This document shows, piece after piece, positions 10,743 through 21,050 of a stretch of 35,248 bases of DNA; position 1 is the first letter of the stretch; every line of letters begins with the position of its first letter. Location: the NCBI GenBank assembly GCA_015680685.1, contig MNCI01033500.1:603550-638797 (forward strand), read 5' to 3'. The notes beneath the pieces are model-generated. The model made no database searches, was not told where the DNA came from, and saw only the letters and a program-made list of their open reading frames with translations. Both the position numbers and the translations under genes were made by a program. This stretch comes from Gnetum montanum (lineage: Eukaryota > Streptophyta > Gnetopsida > Gnetales > Gnetaceae).

Positions 10743-11455
10743 TCACTTCATGTATTTGAAAGCTAGTTTCTTTTAGAAATTTAATAATTAACATGGTGTA
10801 TAATAGATCATTGATAAGAATTCTTTAGAGAAAAGATAGCATCTCTAATACTTGATGGCTTGAAGGATAGTGTGAAAATCCTTTGCATAAACACTGTACT
10901 CTTTCCTTAATTTATTAATCCTCTTGGAAAAATATTCCTTCAATTACTAGGATACTAACATTTACATCCACTTAAAATAGTTTTTGAAAATTTAAAATTT
11001 CAAACACTAGTTCACTTATAATTTCTATTTTAACAACTTAAAACTCCCTTGAACTTCATGATTCCACCTAAATGTTTAATTCTTTTTAAAGAGATCAAAC
11101 ATAAGTTATGAAAAAGCCACTAAAGTTCTTAATGAATCATCTATATAGGCTTTTCAAGATAAGAAAATAAGATATCTTTTCAACATTTTGTTGTATTAGC
11201 TACTCTTTTATGACATTTACTTTGGCTACCTTTATCTTCTTGATTATTAGAATTTACATGTCCTAAGTATGTGATCTCCCTTTCCATGAAGTTCCAATTT
11301 TTTATGTTGATTACCAATTTTACCTCATCTAATTTTTGGCACACAAGCTTTAAATAACCATGATGTTCCATTTTTTTAGAGCTATAAATAAGGATTGTAA
11401 TAACTCCTAACCTAGGCTTAGGTTAGAAATATATTACTTACAACATTAAATCATA

Positions 11456-11630
11456 AAAAAGGATAATCAATTGGAGCCATAGTGCTCATCCTACTATGCA
11501 GGGTTCTAGGAAGACTAGTAGGTAAGCAAAATATTAACCTCTTCAGGTAGCTATGTCTAGGCTCAAACCTAGGTCTTCAGCTTAAGAAACGAGCATCTTA
11601 CCATCAATCCAAATGATTGTCCCTAAGAAA
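11456..11630 (-). mobile_element. tRNA-derived SINE with 11-bp target duplication
   Basis: On the minus strand a box A-like TGATGGTAAGATGC (11593-11606) and a box B-like GGTTTGAGCC (11560-11569) are about 24 bases apart, as in RNA polymerase III promoters of tRNA origin. The unit ends in a short T run (TCCTTTTTT on minus), a tail style known from plant Au-type SINEs. ATTAAATCATA occurs exactly on both sides (11445-11455 and 11631-11641), the hallmark of LINE-mediated retroposition. At 175 bp, the length fits a SINE. The tRNA body is too decayed to name the parent tRNA. It is not a functional tRNA gene, since arms and acceptor stem do not pair. Confidence 0.82.
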
Positions 11631-11641
11631 ATTAAATCATA

Positions 11642-12620
11642 GATTAATAAAAATTGATAAGATGGTAAGAAAATAAATAAAAATAGTAGTAGGCATTCAA
11701 TTAATAGATGTAGAGAAGCACATAAATAGAATAAATTAAAAAGGAAATTGTAATGCTAATAGCTCCTTGCATATCAAGTATAAAATGTTCAGTAAGAAAT
11801 AATAGTTTGTTGTCCTTAATATTTAAGTCAAAATATACAATAACTAAAGCATTGCTATAACAACATAATAAATGGTATAATATCCATAATTCATACCAAG
11901 ACATTTAACTACTAACAATCCAATGTGATATCCAATAACTAAATACCAAATTATTATTTTCAATTACCAACTTGAATAAATAAAAAATTCAAGTTAGCCT
12001 GACAATGAAGACAAGCATGTAGAAAGAAATTCCACACATGCCAATCCAAGGGCATAAAATTACAAAAGTTCTAGCTAAATGTTATAGCTTAGACATTACA
12101 TAAAATTTTTAACTTAAATAAAGGCTAAAAAATATATAAATTCTAATCTAAGAATCAACTTCTCCAACAAATCCTTATTAAAAATACCTATTTTAGTTAA
12201 AAGGTAAAAATAAAGATGATAGTTTATACACATGGCTAGGTAGGGAATATAAATTACAAATACTCCTTTAAGGTTTTTGAAATCAAGCATCATGTAGCTA
12301 GACAACATGTCATAGGGGTTGCTAAATCCATGAATATTAATACCAAATACATAAACAAACATGCAAATCATCAAATAAATAATATAACATGACAAAGGTA
12401 TCCAAACCAAATTCCACTACCATTCATTTAGCCTTCATTTATCTTTATTTCAAATTATTTAGCCTTTGTTTCATCCTATTTGTTTTGACCTACCTCTTAT
12501 AACCTTTGTTGGCATAGTTTGAGCCTTTCTTGAACACATAAGTAACATGTCTTGGCTTATTCATGTATTATTACTAAAGTATTTTACATTACTTTGATAT
12601 TATTTGCTCATTTTATCACA
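11642..12620. other. AT-rich stretch without recognised feature
   Basis: Several short open frames occur, including a 98-codon hydrophobic one on the minus strand at 12114-12410. None shows a known motif, and low-complexity AT-rich sequence easily opens such frames. It is possibly the lost 5' part of either neighbouring pol relic. Confidence 0.45.
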
Positions 12621-12624
12621 TAGG

Positions 12625-15125
12625 TGCCACTTAATGTGCTGATGGTTGATATGCAAGATTGAAGTATGGACACTTGGAGGCAAATTAGTTCACCTTTGAG
12701 TCTAACTGGATCTCATGGTAATTTTGAATGATTCATCTATCTCCATTACTTAAATCTAGAGCCTGAGAGCCTAGTTGGTCACATAGCCTTAATGGAAACA
12801 CCTCTTGAGTGGGTAGAACACCTAGTTAAGATCCTTGACCTTGAGATTGGTGACATTACTAAAGACTCTCTAGTTGAGGTTCCTGTCATGACACACATTG
12901 GTGAGAAGAAAACACTAAAAGTAAGTTTCTCTTTGAAACCTCAATAGGTGCAAGACATTACCAAGATCCTCTAAGACAACATTAAGGTCTTTGCCTAGTC
13001 ATACAAGGATATGCCAGGTCTTGACCCATGCCTAGTGCAACATAACATCAAAATTGACTCTAGTATGAAGCCAGTTAAGCAAAATATTCATAGGATTAAA
13101 CTAGATTTACCCCTAGTAGTTCATGATGACATCATGAAATTGTATCAAGCTAGCTTCATTTGAGTTGTTGATTGTATAGATTGGGTGTCTAACATAGTGG
13201 TAGTCCTTAAGAAAAATGGGAGTATACGTATTTATATTGATTTTCAAGACTCGAATAAGCCAACTATCGAAGATGATTTTCCTTTGCCTAGTATTAACCA
13301 ACTTATCGATACTATGGCTAGACATGCCTTGTTATCCTTCATGGATGGGTTCTCAGGATATAACTAGGTTAGGATTAAACAAGAGTATAAACTTTGTAAA
13401 ACCTTCATGACCCCTTAGGGAACTTTTTGATACACTATGATGCCCTTTGGACTAAAGAATGCAGACGCAACCTATCAATGAGTAATGACATATATATTTA
13501 GTGTGTGGATGATATAGCCTGTAAATCCAAAATGGCCAATGATCATGCACATGACCTGGATGTTGTGTTGAAATGATGTCTTAAATATGATCTTAGGCAT
13601 AAGCCCAAGAAGTATGTCTTTGGTGTCAAAACTGGTAAGATGCTTGGGTTTGTGGTATCCAAAGCAAGGATTTGTGTTGATCCTAATAGGGTTAAAGTCA
13701 TATCCAACTTGGTAGCACCAACTAACCTTAAGGAGCTTCAAGAATTACAAGGTAGACTATAAATTTATCCATAGGTTCATCGCCAAGCTTACAGATAAGT
13801 TCCAACCCATGCAACACTTGCTTAAGAAAGGATTTTACTATAAGTGGATGGCTCAATGCTAGGAAGCCTTTGAAAACCTCAAGCAAGAGTTGGCACAACT
13901 AAATATGATCTATTCCCACAAAAGGATAAACCTTTTTACATCTACCTTACAATCTCCAATGTGTTGATTGCCTCCCTACTCTATTATAAATGGGATGATG
14001 GATACTACCTAAGCCATGCATTGATTTCCTATGAGACTTGATACATCAAGGTAGAGAAGTATTTTCTAGCCCTAGTATTCTCATTAGAGAAGTGGATACA
14101 CTACCTCTTTAGGAGCCAAGTCAATGTCATTTGCAAGGACAACGTGCTTAGATCCATAATACCAATATTTATGAAAGTAGTCACATAGCCTGTTGGAAAG
14201 CCATAATAGTTAAGTTTGACCTCCATTACATCTATTAAGTCCTGATGAAAGGCCAAGCTATAGTTGTGCAACTTACTATTTCCATGATGGAAAACCCTGC
14301 AGCCATTGACCCTAAATTCCTTGATGAGCATGTCAACATCATTAGTGAAGTACCTAATGGCTATGAGGTAATTATGCACTTTAACTACCCATGGGACTAG
14401 TGCTGTTGCCATCATAACATTTCCTACTGGTGTAATCCAACCCTTCACATCCCTTTTTTAGTTTCCATGTATCAAGAATGTGGTGGAGTATGAAGGATTG
14501 ATCAAGGGAATGATGGTAGTTTGAAACCAAAAAATGAAACATCTAATGATAAAAGGTGATTCACAACTAGTGGTTAACTAAGTAGAAGAGGTTTACACAT
14601 GTAAAGAAAAATATTTACAACCATATTATGACCTAGCTAAGAGACTAATGCACCAATTTACAGATGTTGATATCCAACATATACTCTGAACTGAGAATAC
14701 ATTGGCCGATGCCAGTGCAACCTTAGCCCTAAGTGTGATGCTCGATGTATTTAGCAAGTTACCTTCTTTAACTATGAACTATGCTATTCCCATTATGAAG
14801 AACACTAAAGGTATCTCTATACCCTCCATCAACACCACTCCTGAAAAGGAGTGGTATGATGATATCAAGTTTTACCTAATGCAAGGTAAATCTTCATAGG
14901 GCCCAACTACTTCTCAAATAGATGATGATACACTATGTAGATGATCCTATGTTAGTCTACTTAGGAAAAACTAAAGCCTATATAGTCCTTAAGCAAGTTC
15001 ACGAAGTTATATGTGGGGGACATATAGAACCTAGAGCCATGGTTGCAAAGGTTAGATGACTAGGCTATTATTGGCCCTATATGGAAATTGGCTACCTATA
15101 GAAGGTCAAAACTTGGGATACCTAT
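12625..15125 (+). pseudogene. Tat-type Ty3/gypsy pol relic, part 1 (RT, RNase H, integrase zinc finger)
   Basis: This is the pol of an LTR retrotransposon that copies element RNA into DNA. In order, 12990-13030 reads FA-SYKDMPGLDP, the block that precedes RT in plant Tat elements. RT follows, with DFQDSNKP (RDLNKA) at about 13245, DDFPLPSI, SFMDGFSGYN (13337-13366), MPFGLKNADATYQ (13441-13480) and the catalytic VDD at 13505-13513. Next come GVKTGKMLGFVVS and LKELQELQGRL to about 13760. A Tat-style RNase H region spans 14040-14880, ending in TLADASATLA. The integrase HHCC region is at 15000-15125 (HEVICGGH, LGYYWPYM). Stops and frame changes are abundant, so it is dead. The integrase is interrupted at 15125 by the Gag-protease element and resumes at 23456. 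No gag was recognised to the left. Confidence 0.85.
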
Positions 15126-16164
15126 TGAAACACAACAAAATTTAGAGCTTAGTACTCGTCCAACGCCAAGCAGGTCCCTGGAACCCCTAGACGACCACAA
15201 CTACATTTGGTGTCAAACATGGCAACTTCGGAGATCAAATGCTTAATTTTCACCAAGTATGCAGTTCCAGCGTATACGCCCAGTGTATACGCCCAAGTGT
15301 ACATTCCTAGCGTATACGCTTAAAATCTCAGCGTATACGCCTAGCATGCACGCTCAAGTTCACAGCGTACACGCCTCACATGTACGCTCAGCAGGAACAA
15401 TAGATGCATACGCCAGGCATGAAACCTCCAAAGATGGCATGAAAATAGCATTACAAAGCGAGATTCGGCACAAGGCAGCAACCATCAACGTATATGCCCA
15501 ACATATACGCCAGCGTCCACGACATCTACGCGCAAGTTCGCATACAACCAGCACCTCCAGCGTATACGCCCACAGTCTACGCTCGCTGCAGACAGCGTAT
15601 ACGCCTGGCAAATGTAACATATTGTACACTTGTAAATTTTATGCTCTTGCACCCGGTCAATGCGCCAGGTGTCTCCCAACTCGAGTTCGCCGTCAAAACC
15701 CTGTATAAAAGCCCAATTTTTGACAAAATCCGGATGGTTGGCAAAATTCTCAGAGCACACCAAAGAGCAGAGATGCTACGAACTAGAGCATAAAACCTTT
15801 TACGCTGGACAACCCTGTATGCTAAGCATACAACCTCTACGCTGTGCCTACAGTGTGAACCAGCCACCATCATCCTTGTATCAACCGGGGCTTTTCGTCC
15901 ACCTTGTGTTCCAGTCACAACTGCGTTAGACTGATGCATTGTACTTTCATTCTGTAATGCCATTGTTACATTTTCTTCCTACAATTGTTTACAGTCTGCA
16001 TTAATTCTTGGATGTATTCTGTTTACGCTTGTTTACGTCTATACTCTGTTCGCATTGTTTACGCCGTTTACACTCTAATTTACGCCCATTACGCCGTTTA
16101 CGTATAACCCAACGTATATCACTTCGGTGTACGTTCGGGGAAATCCTTGCCTGATCCACATGCA
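15126..16164 (+). repeat. 5' LTR of the nested element
   Basis: At least 1039 bp match the 3' LTR in order: start TGAAACAC, ACCAAGTAT, TACGC-rich block, ATGTAACATAT, TATAAAA, ACCGGGGCT-TTCGT, GTGCATTGTA, and GGGGAAATCCTTG. Shared sequence stops near TGCA at 16164. If the primer site at 16302 is real, the LTR may extend to about 16300. The upstream half holds many GTATACGCC and TACGCT words. It lacks the 180-bp and 15-bp arrays of the 3' LTR. Confidence 0.8.
15704..15710 (+). promoter_or_regulatory. TATA box of the 5' LTR
   Basis: TATAAAA in the context AACCCTGTATAAAAGCC. The partner in the 3' LTR is at 23007-23013 in the context AACCCGTATAAAAAC. It is the probable start region of the element transcript. 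Confidence 0.65.
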
Positions 16165-16301
16165 GACCACCTAAGGTACTCTACCTTCGTTCATTCCAGC
16201 TCGCCCTCAGGTGAAGGTAGGGTCTTCTGTGTGCGTCCTGTGATCCCACGGCCTCTGTTTCCTTCTAGCTGGAGGCCGACGATTTCGGGCGGTATAGAAA
16301 T

Positions 16302-16318
16302 TGGCGCTAGAAGGAGGG
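16302..16318 (+). promoter_or_regulatory. Putative primer binding site
   Basis: TGGCGCTAGAAGGAGGG begins with TGGCGC, as do the primer sites of many plant Tat and Athila elements, which pair with a tRNA 3' end. It lies about 138 bases downstream of the last base shared by both LTRs, farther than usual. Either the LTR end is missing from the 3' copy or this match is fortuitous. Confidence 0.4.
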
Positions 16319-16555
16319 CCTCTGCCTTAAACTTACTGTGCTTCAGAGCTCTCAGCGTCTACGCTATTGGGTATATGTTGACCCTCTCTGCAAACCTCCA
16401 AATGTTTATGCTGCTTAGCTCAAAACTTACTGTTTGCAAATTATCTAGTGTCTACGCTGATGAGCATCTACGTTGCTCCGTTTAAAACTTACCATCTGCA
16501 AGTCTCTCAGCATCTACGTTGTTAACCATATGCTAACTTTGTCTACAAATTCCCA

Positions 16556-16803
16556 GTGTCTACGCTGCTACAGTGCTTTTTATGCTGCTACAGTGCTTTT
16601 ACGTTGCTACAGTGCTTTTACGCTGCTACAGTGCTTTTACGCTGCTACAGTGCTTTTTACGCTGCTACAGTGCTTTTTACGCTGCTACAGTGCTTTTACG
16701 CTGCTACAGTGCTTTTACGCTGCTACAGTGTTTACGCTGCTACAATGTTTACACTGCTACAGTGTTTACGCTGCTACAGTACCGCTACAGTACCGCTACA
16801 GTG
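16556..16803 (+). repeat. Minisatellite of 19-20-bp units in the 5' leader
   Basis: About 14 units of ACGCTGCTACAGTGCTTTT follow each other. They shrink from 19-20 bases to 17 (ACGCTGCTACAGTGTTT) and then 11 bases (GCTACAGTACC) toward the right. All three frames are open through the array, which gives spurious ORFs. It lies in the untranslated leader before gag. Confidence 0.92.
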
Positions 16804-17160
16804 TTTTTTTTAACAAAAACACACAAAACGAGCCCGTTTCAAAGCCGAATTCGCTGCGATTCGCACCTACTTCAAACCAGTCTAAGTACTAACAGCCACC
16901 AAAATGGATCACCTTGTCTAAGGCATACAATACACACAACATAACGATTCTGAGATGACTTCCTCTTACCCGAGATCGCCATCTGCGTATGACTACGGTT
17001 CATAATTTCATACTTAGCCAAATGTTCTCCCGTTTATGCCATACACGCTGGACACTTTGAAAAATTTTCAGTGTTCACATGCTGGACACTCTGCACACTT
17101 GGCCCGAAACACACTCGGCACTTGTTAGCTAGCTTGTACGCTGCCCCGTCACACATCACC
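16804..17160 (+). other. Untranslated leader of the nested element
   Basis: No coding signal before the gag start is seen. Occasional ACACGCTGGACACT words (about 17041-17095) continue the motif style of the LTR. Confidence 0.5.
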
Positions 17161-19570
17161 ATGGTGTCCCAGACCTCTAATGCACATGCCTTCATAGTCC
17201 CCACACAAGAACAGTATAACTACATCTATGTGAAGATTCAGGCCAACCTTCCTATTGACCACACAAAACAGGAGGCAAAACGAAACTTCGAGCGCATATA
17301 CATGGGAGGTCATGAATTTGCCCCCTCCATATATGACATCATCCCCCTTTCTAACCCTCATTATAGGCTCATCTCCCAGCTTTTTCTGGCAAGGAGCCAA
17401 AACTCACGACGACCCACTGAGGAGCCCCAAAACCAACATGATTTAGATGACTTCGAGGCATAATCTGAACCTGAGGATTCATACCACACCCTTAGTCCCC
17501 ATGCCTACATGAACCCATCACTCCATCCTCGCATGGGATAGATGACCGCTCACCACGTGTCAATGAGCACACAAGCACCCGTATCCCAACAGAGATTACC
17601 CACCCCCATCTCCACCCAGTACATACCACACGTGCAAACGCATGGGGCCACTTTCACTACATCNNNNNNNNNNNNNNNNNNCTCAAGAGTGGGCAGAAGC
17701 AAAACAGATGATGCAAGCGTTAGCGGATGAGGTAAAGCAACTCAAAGCTGACAACACTGAACAAGTTAAAGTACTGGATTTCTACCGCGACGATCCAATT
17801 AGCTCTTCAGTGCCACCGTTAGCTTTACCCAAGGGAATCACATTGCCCTAGTTAACCAAGTACAATGGGAAGGGAGATCCAAATGCTGACTTAATCACGT
17901 TTCGATCAGAAACTCTATTGCTTCAAGCTTGGCCCCACACAATCTTGCGTGTGTTTGCTATGTCCTTAACGAGCATAGCCTTAGACCGGTACTGAGCCTT
18001 GCCTCGTAACTCGATATCCTCTCTGAAGGATCTGTTACATCAGTTCGTTACCCGATTTAAGTACAACCTCAAGCCTGAAGCCACACTAGACACTCTGATA
18101 TAGGTGAAACAAGCACCACTTGAGCCTGTGCAAAAGTTCATCCAACGATGGAGCATAGCCCTTAACGAACTTCATGAGCCCATCCCTGAAACATATTTAC
18201 TTACGATTCTGAAGGAAGCCGTGAATGACTTCATTAAGTCAAAACTGTACTAACTAAGCACTGAAACGTTGAGCCAAGCATTCACATAGATCAAGAACAT
18301 TGAACAAGCTGCACAAACCAGCAATGACCCCACCTACGTGGCTTACAAGAACCAACACGTTGCCAAATAAAAGGCAACAATGGAAACTGTGGATGCAAGC
18401 ACAAAAACAACAAACACCAGTACCAACCCGCCTGCAACAACAGGGGCCAGCTTCAGGTCCAATTTTCAACGCAAAGATCGCTCCAAGTACACACCGCTAC
18501 CTGCATGACCTTCGGAACTACTAGAGCAACTTCTTAAAGCTGGGCAAATCCAATACAAACACGTAACGGAGAATGCTTGCCATTGACATGATAGGTACTA
18601 CGAACTATTGAGAAACCCCACCTTAGAAGCACCAAATGAGCCCCTAGTTCCACGACATTTCAAGTTAGAACAATTCTGTCACTACCACAAAATTTCTGGT
18701 CACAATACCGACACTTGTCGTGCGTTAAAGGATGATCTACAAGCAATGATAGAACGGGGCCAACTGAACGTCAACACCCTGAATCAACTTAGCACAAATG
18801 ATGCCTTCTATGTCATAAACTCCATTAGCATAGATAGTAAGCCTAAACCTGTGTGGCAACCTTTTGTGATCCATGTGCCTCCTAGCAAGGCAACAATCCT
18901 CTCCGCCTCCATGAGCAAGGGGCCTCCCATTGTCATCAAGGCACCACCTAGAGCACCAACGACACCTTTTGTGGTCAAGGTACCACCACCTTATACATCT
19001 GCTAAGACGTTAAACTGGCAAGATTCAATGCCACCTAGAGCATCGATGATACCCTTTGTGGTCAAGGTACCACCACCTTATACGTCCGCTAAGACTTTAA
19101 ACTAGCAAGATTCAATGCCACCTAGAGCACCGACGACACCCTTTGTGGTCAAGGTACCACCACCTTATACGTCTGCTAAGACATTAAACTGGCCAGATGC
19201 AATGCAACCCCAAGCACCAAAGACACCCTTTGTGATCAAAGTACCACCACATTCATCCGCTAAGACGTTAAATTGGCATGTTGCACAAACGACAATAGAA
19301 AAGAAACCTTTCATTATCAAGGTGCCACAACAAGCTAGTCAAACAACAACGACACCTCCCAAACTACCATTTGTTATAAAAGTGCCACCACGTAATGGCC
19401 CCTCACCTACCCAGTGCCCAACTGTAGGAAACGTCTCAACCTCTCCTCCCTCAAGAGTCAACCCTGCCAACAACACGGATAAGCCTACCAAATGGCAGCA
19501 GAAGAGGACAAATGAACAACGAACAACAGCCACAGCTGAAACAAAGGACACACCTAGTATACAATAACTG
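17161..19570 (+). pseudogene. Tat-type gag region, stop-ridden
   Basis: Gag forms the particle and packages element RNA. ATG at 17161 is preferred because the codons that follow match a soluble N-terminal domain (MVSQTSNAHAFIVPTQEQ). The frame changes across the 18-N gap at 17664-17681. From 17690 a single frame runs to 20635, broken only by stops at 17849, 17993, 18101, 18251, 18287, 18368, 18506, 18584, 19103 and 19565. A coiled-coil-like stretch (17700-17770) is followed by the capsid block starting LTKYNGKGDPNADL (17852). At about 18090-18180 comes LEPVQKFIQRW, and at 18677-18718 the zinc-knuckle variant C-X2-H-X4-H-X4-C (CHYHKISGHNTDTC) typical of Tat Gags. A Pro/Val-rich repeat domain follows. 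The stops make this copy non-functional. Confidence 0.8.
18950..19290 (+). repeat. 87-bp coding repeats (29 residues each) at the Gag C-terminus
   Basis: Three near-identical units contain PFVVKVPPPYTSAKTLNW and are spaced 87 bp apart (from about 18964, 19051 and 19138). They are followed by decayed copies with PFVIKVP and PFIIKVP to about 19390. The units keep the frame, so they arose as a coding tandem repeat between zinc knuckle and protease. Confidence 0.88.
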
Positions 19571-20635
19571 AACACTAGGGGCCCTGTCCCTAATCCCAAA
19601 CAAACTAGGCCCAAGCCCTCAACCCATATAGAGGCAACCAACACAACGGCAGATAACATAGACTTTGTAGCTACACTGGCCCAGGTGAAACAAATGCTCA
19701 CACAAAAGAACACAACCATGAGCTTGTACGATTTGGTCATGACATCATCAGCTCATTGTGAAGCCTTAGCGCAAATGTTAGCGTCTATTCCTGTTACAGA
19801 GGACATCCCTGCTAACATGGAATCCATCTGTGCAATGATTTCACAACACACACCACAAGAATTGGGTTCCAACACCTTAGCCTTCCGTGACGATGTAGTT
19901 AAAGTCAACCCCGAACGAGGGGAAGTCACAGCAGCTCCATTATCGATTAGTGTACGTGTTGGGCAATGTACCATTTGCAGAGTGCATGTTGATGATGGCG
20001 CAACAACAAACGTAGTTCTATACTCCATCATCGATAAACTAGGCATGGCAGATGAGATCATGCCAATGGAATCCACATGTTTAAAATCTTTCAATGGATC
20101 ATGTGTCATAGTTAAGGGCACAATCAAATTAGCCTTTGCGGTAGGAGAACAATTCCCCACCAGCGTGGAATTCACTGTCATAGAAGAGATGCCCAGTTTC
20201 AACATGATCCTTGGTAGACCTTGGCTAGCAAATCAACGAGCCGTTTCCTCACCGATACATCAAGAAATCCGCCTGCCATACGAAGGTGGACAAGTCATTA
20301 TACATGGTGACAACACTCCCTTTCAAGCTGACCACAACATAGACATGTCACAGGTCTTGAAAGAGGAGCCTCTTGAAGCAACACCCACAACAACAAACAC
20401 AACACCTAGAGCTAAAACGCTCGAAAAAGTGGTAAAAAATGAAAGCCTCCCAGAGCAAACTAGCGTGCCTCCTAGACTATGTCCGGCTAAGAAACAATTG
20501 CATAATCAAGACTCTCCTGTAGCCAAAGGCACGTCTAATCTTCGCCCACTCTTCACCTTTGTTCGTTGTGCATACGTCACCTTATTTTGTATTGTATTAG
20601 CTTACGCGTTCTCTCATGGCCCGAAAAGGCCTTAA
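19571..20635 (+). CDS. Aspartic protease region of the Gag-protease polyprotein, with hydrophobic C-terminus
   Basis: This part is in the same frame as gag and is uninterrupted from 19568 to the stop at 20633-20635. It contains a retropepsin-like domain. The active-site motif is VDDGATTNVV (DDGA at 19991-20002) in place of the usual DTG or DSG, similar to the D-N/D-G variants of plant Tat elements. The flap-side and C-terminal hallmark ILGRPWLA is at about 20205-20228. The domain would cleave Gag during particle maturation. About 100 residues follow, Thr/Pro/Lys-rich and then ending in a hydrophobic segment (CAYVTLFCIVLAYAFS, 20566-20613) and a short basic tail. A normal Tat polyprotein would continue into reverse transcriptase; here a stop follows. 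It is an isolated open part of a broken frame, so independent expression is unlikely. Confidence 0.75.
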   Translation, partial: NTRGPVPNPKQTRPKPSTHIEATNTTADNIDFVATLAQVKQMLTQKNTTMSLYDLVMTSSAHCEALAQMLASIPVTEDIPANMESICAMISQHTPQELGSNTLAFRDDVVKVNPERGEVTAAPLSISVRVGQCTICRVHVDDGATTNVVLYSIIDKLGMADEIMPMESTCLKSFNGSCVIVKGTIKLAFAVGEQFPTSVEFTVIEEMPSFNMILGRPWLANQRAVSSPIHQEIRLPYEGGQVIIHGDNTPFQADHNIDMSQVLKEEPLEATPTTTNTTPRAKTLEKVVKNESLPEQTSVPPRLCPAKKQLHNQDSPVAKGTSNLRPLFTFVRCAYVTLFCIVLAYAFSHGPKRP

Positions 20636-20779
20636 ACTATCACCGTTTCACATTATTTTCTATTTATTGGTGTATTTTAGTTCATGTTTTCTACAGTTGC
20701 TATTTAATATTGTTTTCTCTAGTAGCTTTTGTTTATAGGATCATACAGATGTACACACATGCATCCACACAGAGCAGTC

Positions 20780-21050
20780 CTGGCATCATGACTTAAAACT
20801 GATACCACAGAATGTCTTGGCATCATGACGATAAACTGACACCACAGAGCTCTATCCGACATGACACTAAACTGTCACACTCATTCACCAGAGTCTACTA
20901 AGACTATAAACTAGCTTGCCTCTTCATAGTCCTCCATGACTATAAACTAGCATCGTACCATCCGCTATGACGATAAACTAGCAACGTCCAACGGGTTATG
21001 ACGTAAAACTTACCGACTACAGGTCGCTAAGACTATAAACTGGCCATATC
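20780..21050 (+). repeat. Degenerate tandem repeats ending in TAAACT
   Basis: About nine imperfect units of 25-40 bases share a core ATGACKATAAACTRGCA, for example near 20828, 20858, 20900, 20938, 20968, 20999 and 21030. They begin soon after the protease stop. Their role is unknown. They occupy the place where pol would be. Confidence 0.7.

Larger units (their letters stand above)
8430..11400 (-). pseudogene. Chromovirus-like Ty3/gypsy pol relic (RT end, RNase H, integrase, possible chromodomain)
   Basis: On the minus strand the order is normal for Ty3/gypsy pol. The RT thumb is at 11180-11395 (ILIYS, then EREITYLGHV). RNase H runs from about 11160 and ends in KYMK-WV, LKHKIGKSN and MADVLST (9840-9916). 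The integrase zinc region is at 9554-9730 (YIPKCNFR, TLDLMGRSYLWPTM, then CLTCQ-like). The integrase core is at about 9050-9400 (DRFT, YHP-FDEQTNVVN). The integrase C-terminus is at 8640-8780 (IPNDLGMCSIFHVPNLTHY). A possible chromodomain remnant is at 8450-8500 (RLEYLIH-KN). Stops and shifts are frequent. RNase H is split by the solo LTR at 9922-10737; across that insertion the frame rejoins exactly. Sequence upstream of the RT thumb is missing or unrecognised, because a SINE and AT-rich DNA follow. Confidence 0.8.

Noticed and set aside
11550-11610. Functional tRNA gene
   Set aside because: Box A and B are present, but the acceptor and anticodon stems do not pair. The 11-bp flanking duplication and T tail identify a SINE.
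12114-12410. 98-codon hydrophobic minus-strand frame
   Set aside because: It lies in AT-rich low-complexity DNA, with no motif or neighbouring promoter or element context to support it.
15259-15963. Many overlapping open frames of 90-150 codons on both strands
   Set aside because: They arise from the GC-richer LTR with repeated TACGC words, which lack stops in several frames. They show no conserved domain and lie across the LTR promoter.
16556-16803. CRISPR-like array
   Set aside because: Units are directly adjacent without unique spacers and the setting is a plant retrotransposon. The same holds for the arrays at 22731-22880 and 25745-25880.
16473-16944. Three overlapping frames rich in Cys, Tyr and Leu (139, 123 and 85 codons)
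   Set aside because: These are translations of the 19-20-bp minisatellite in all three phases, so not real proteins.
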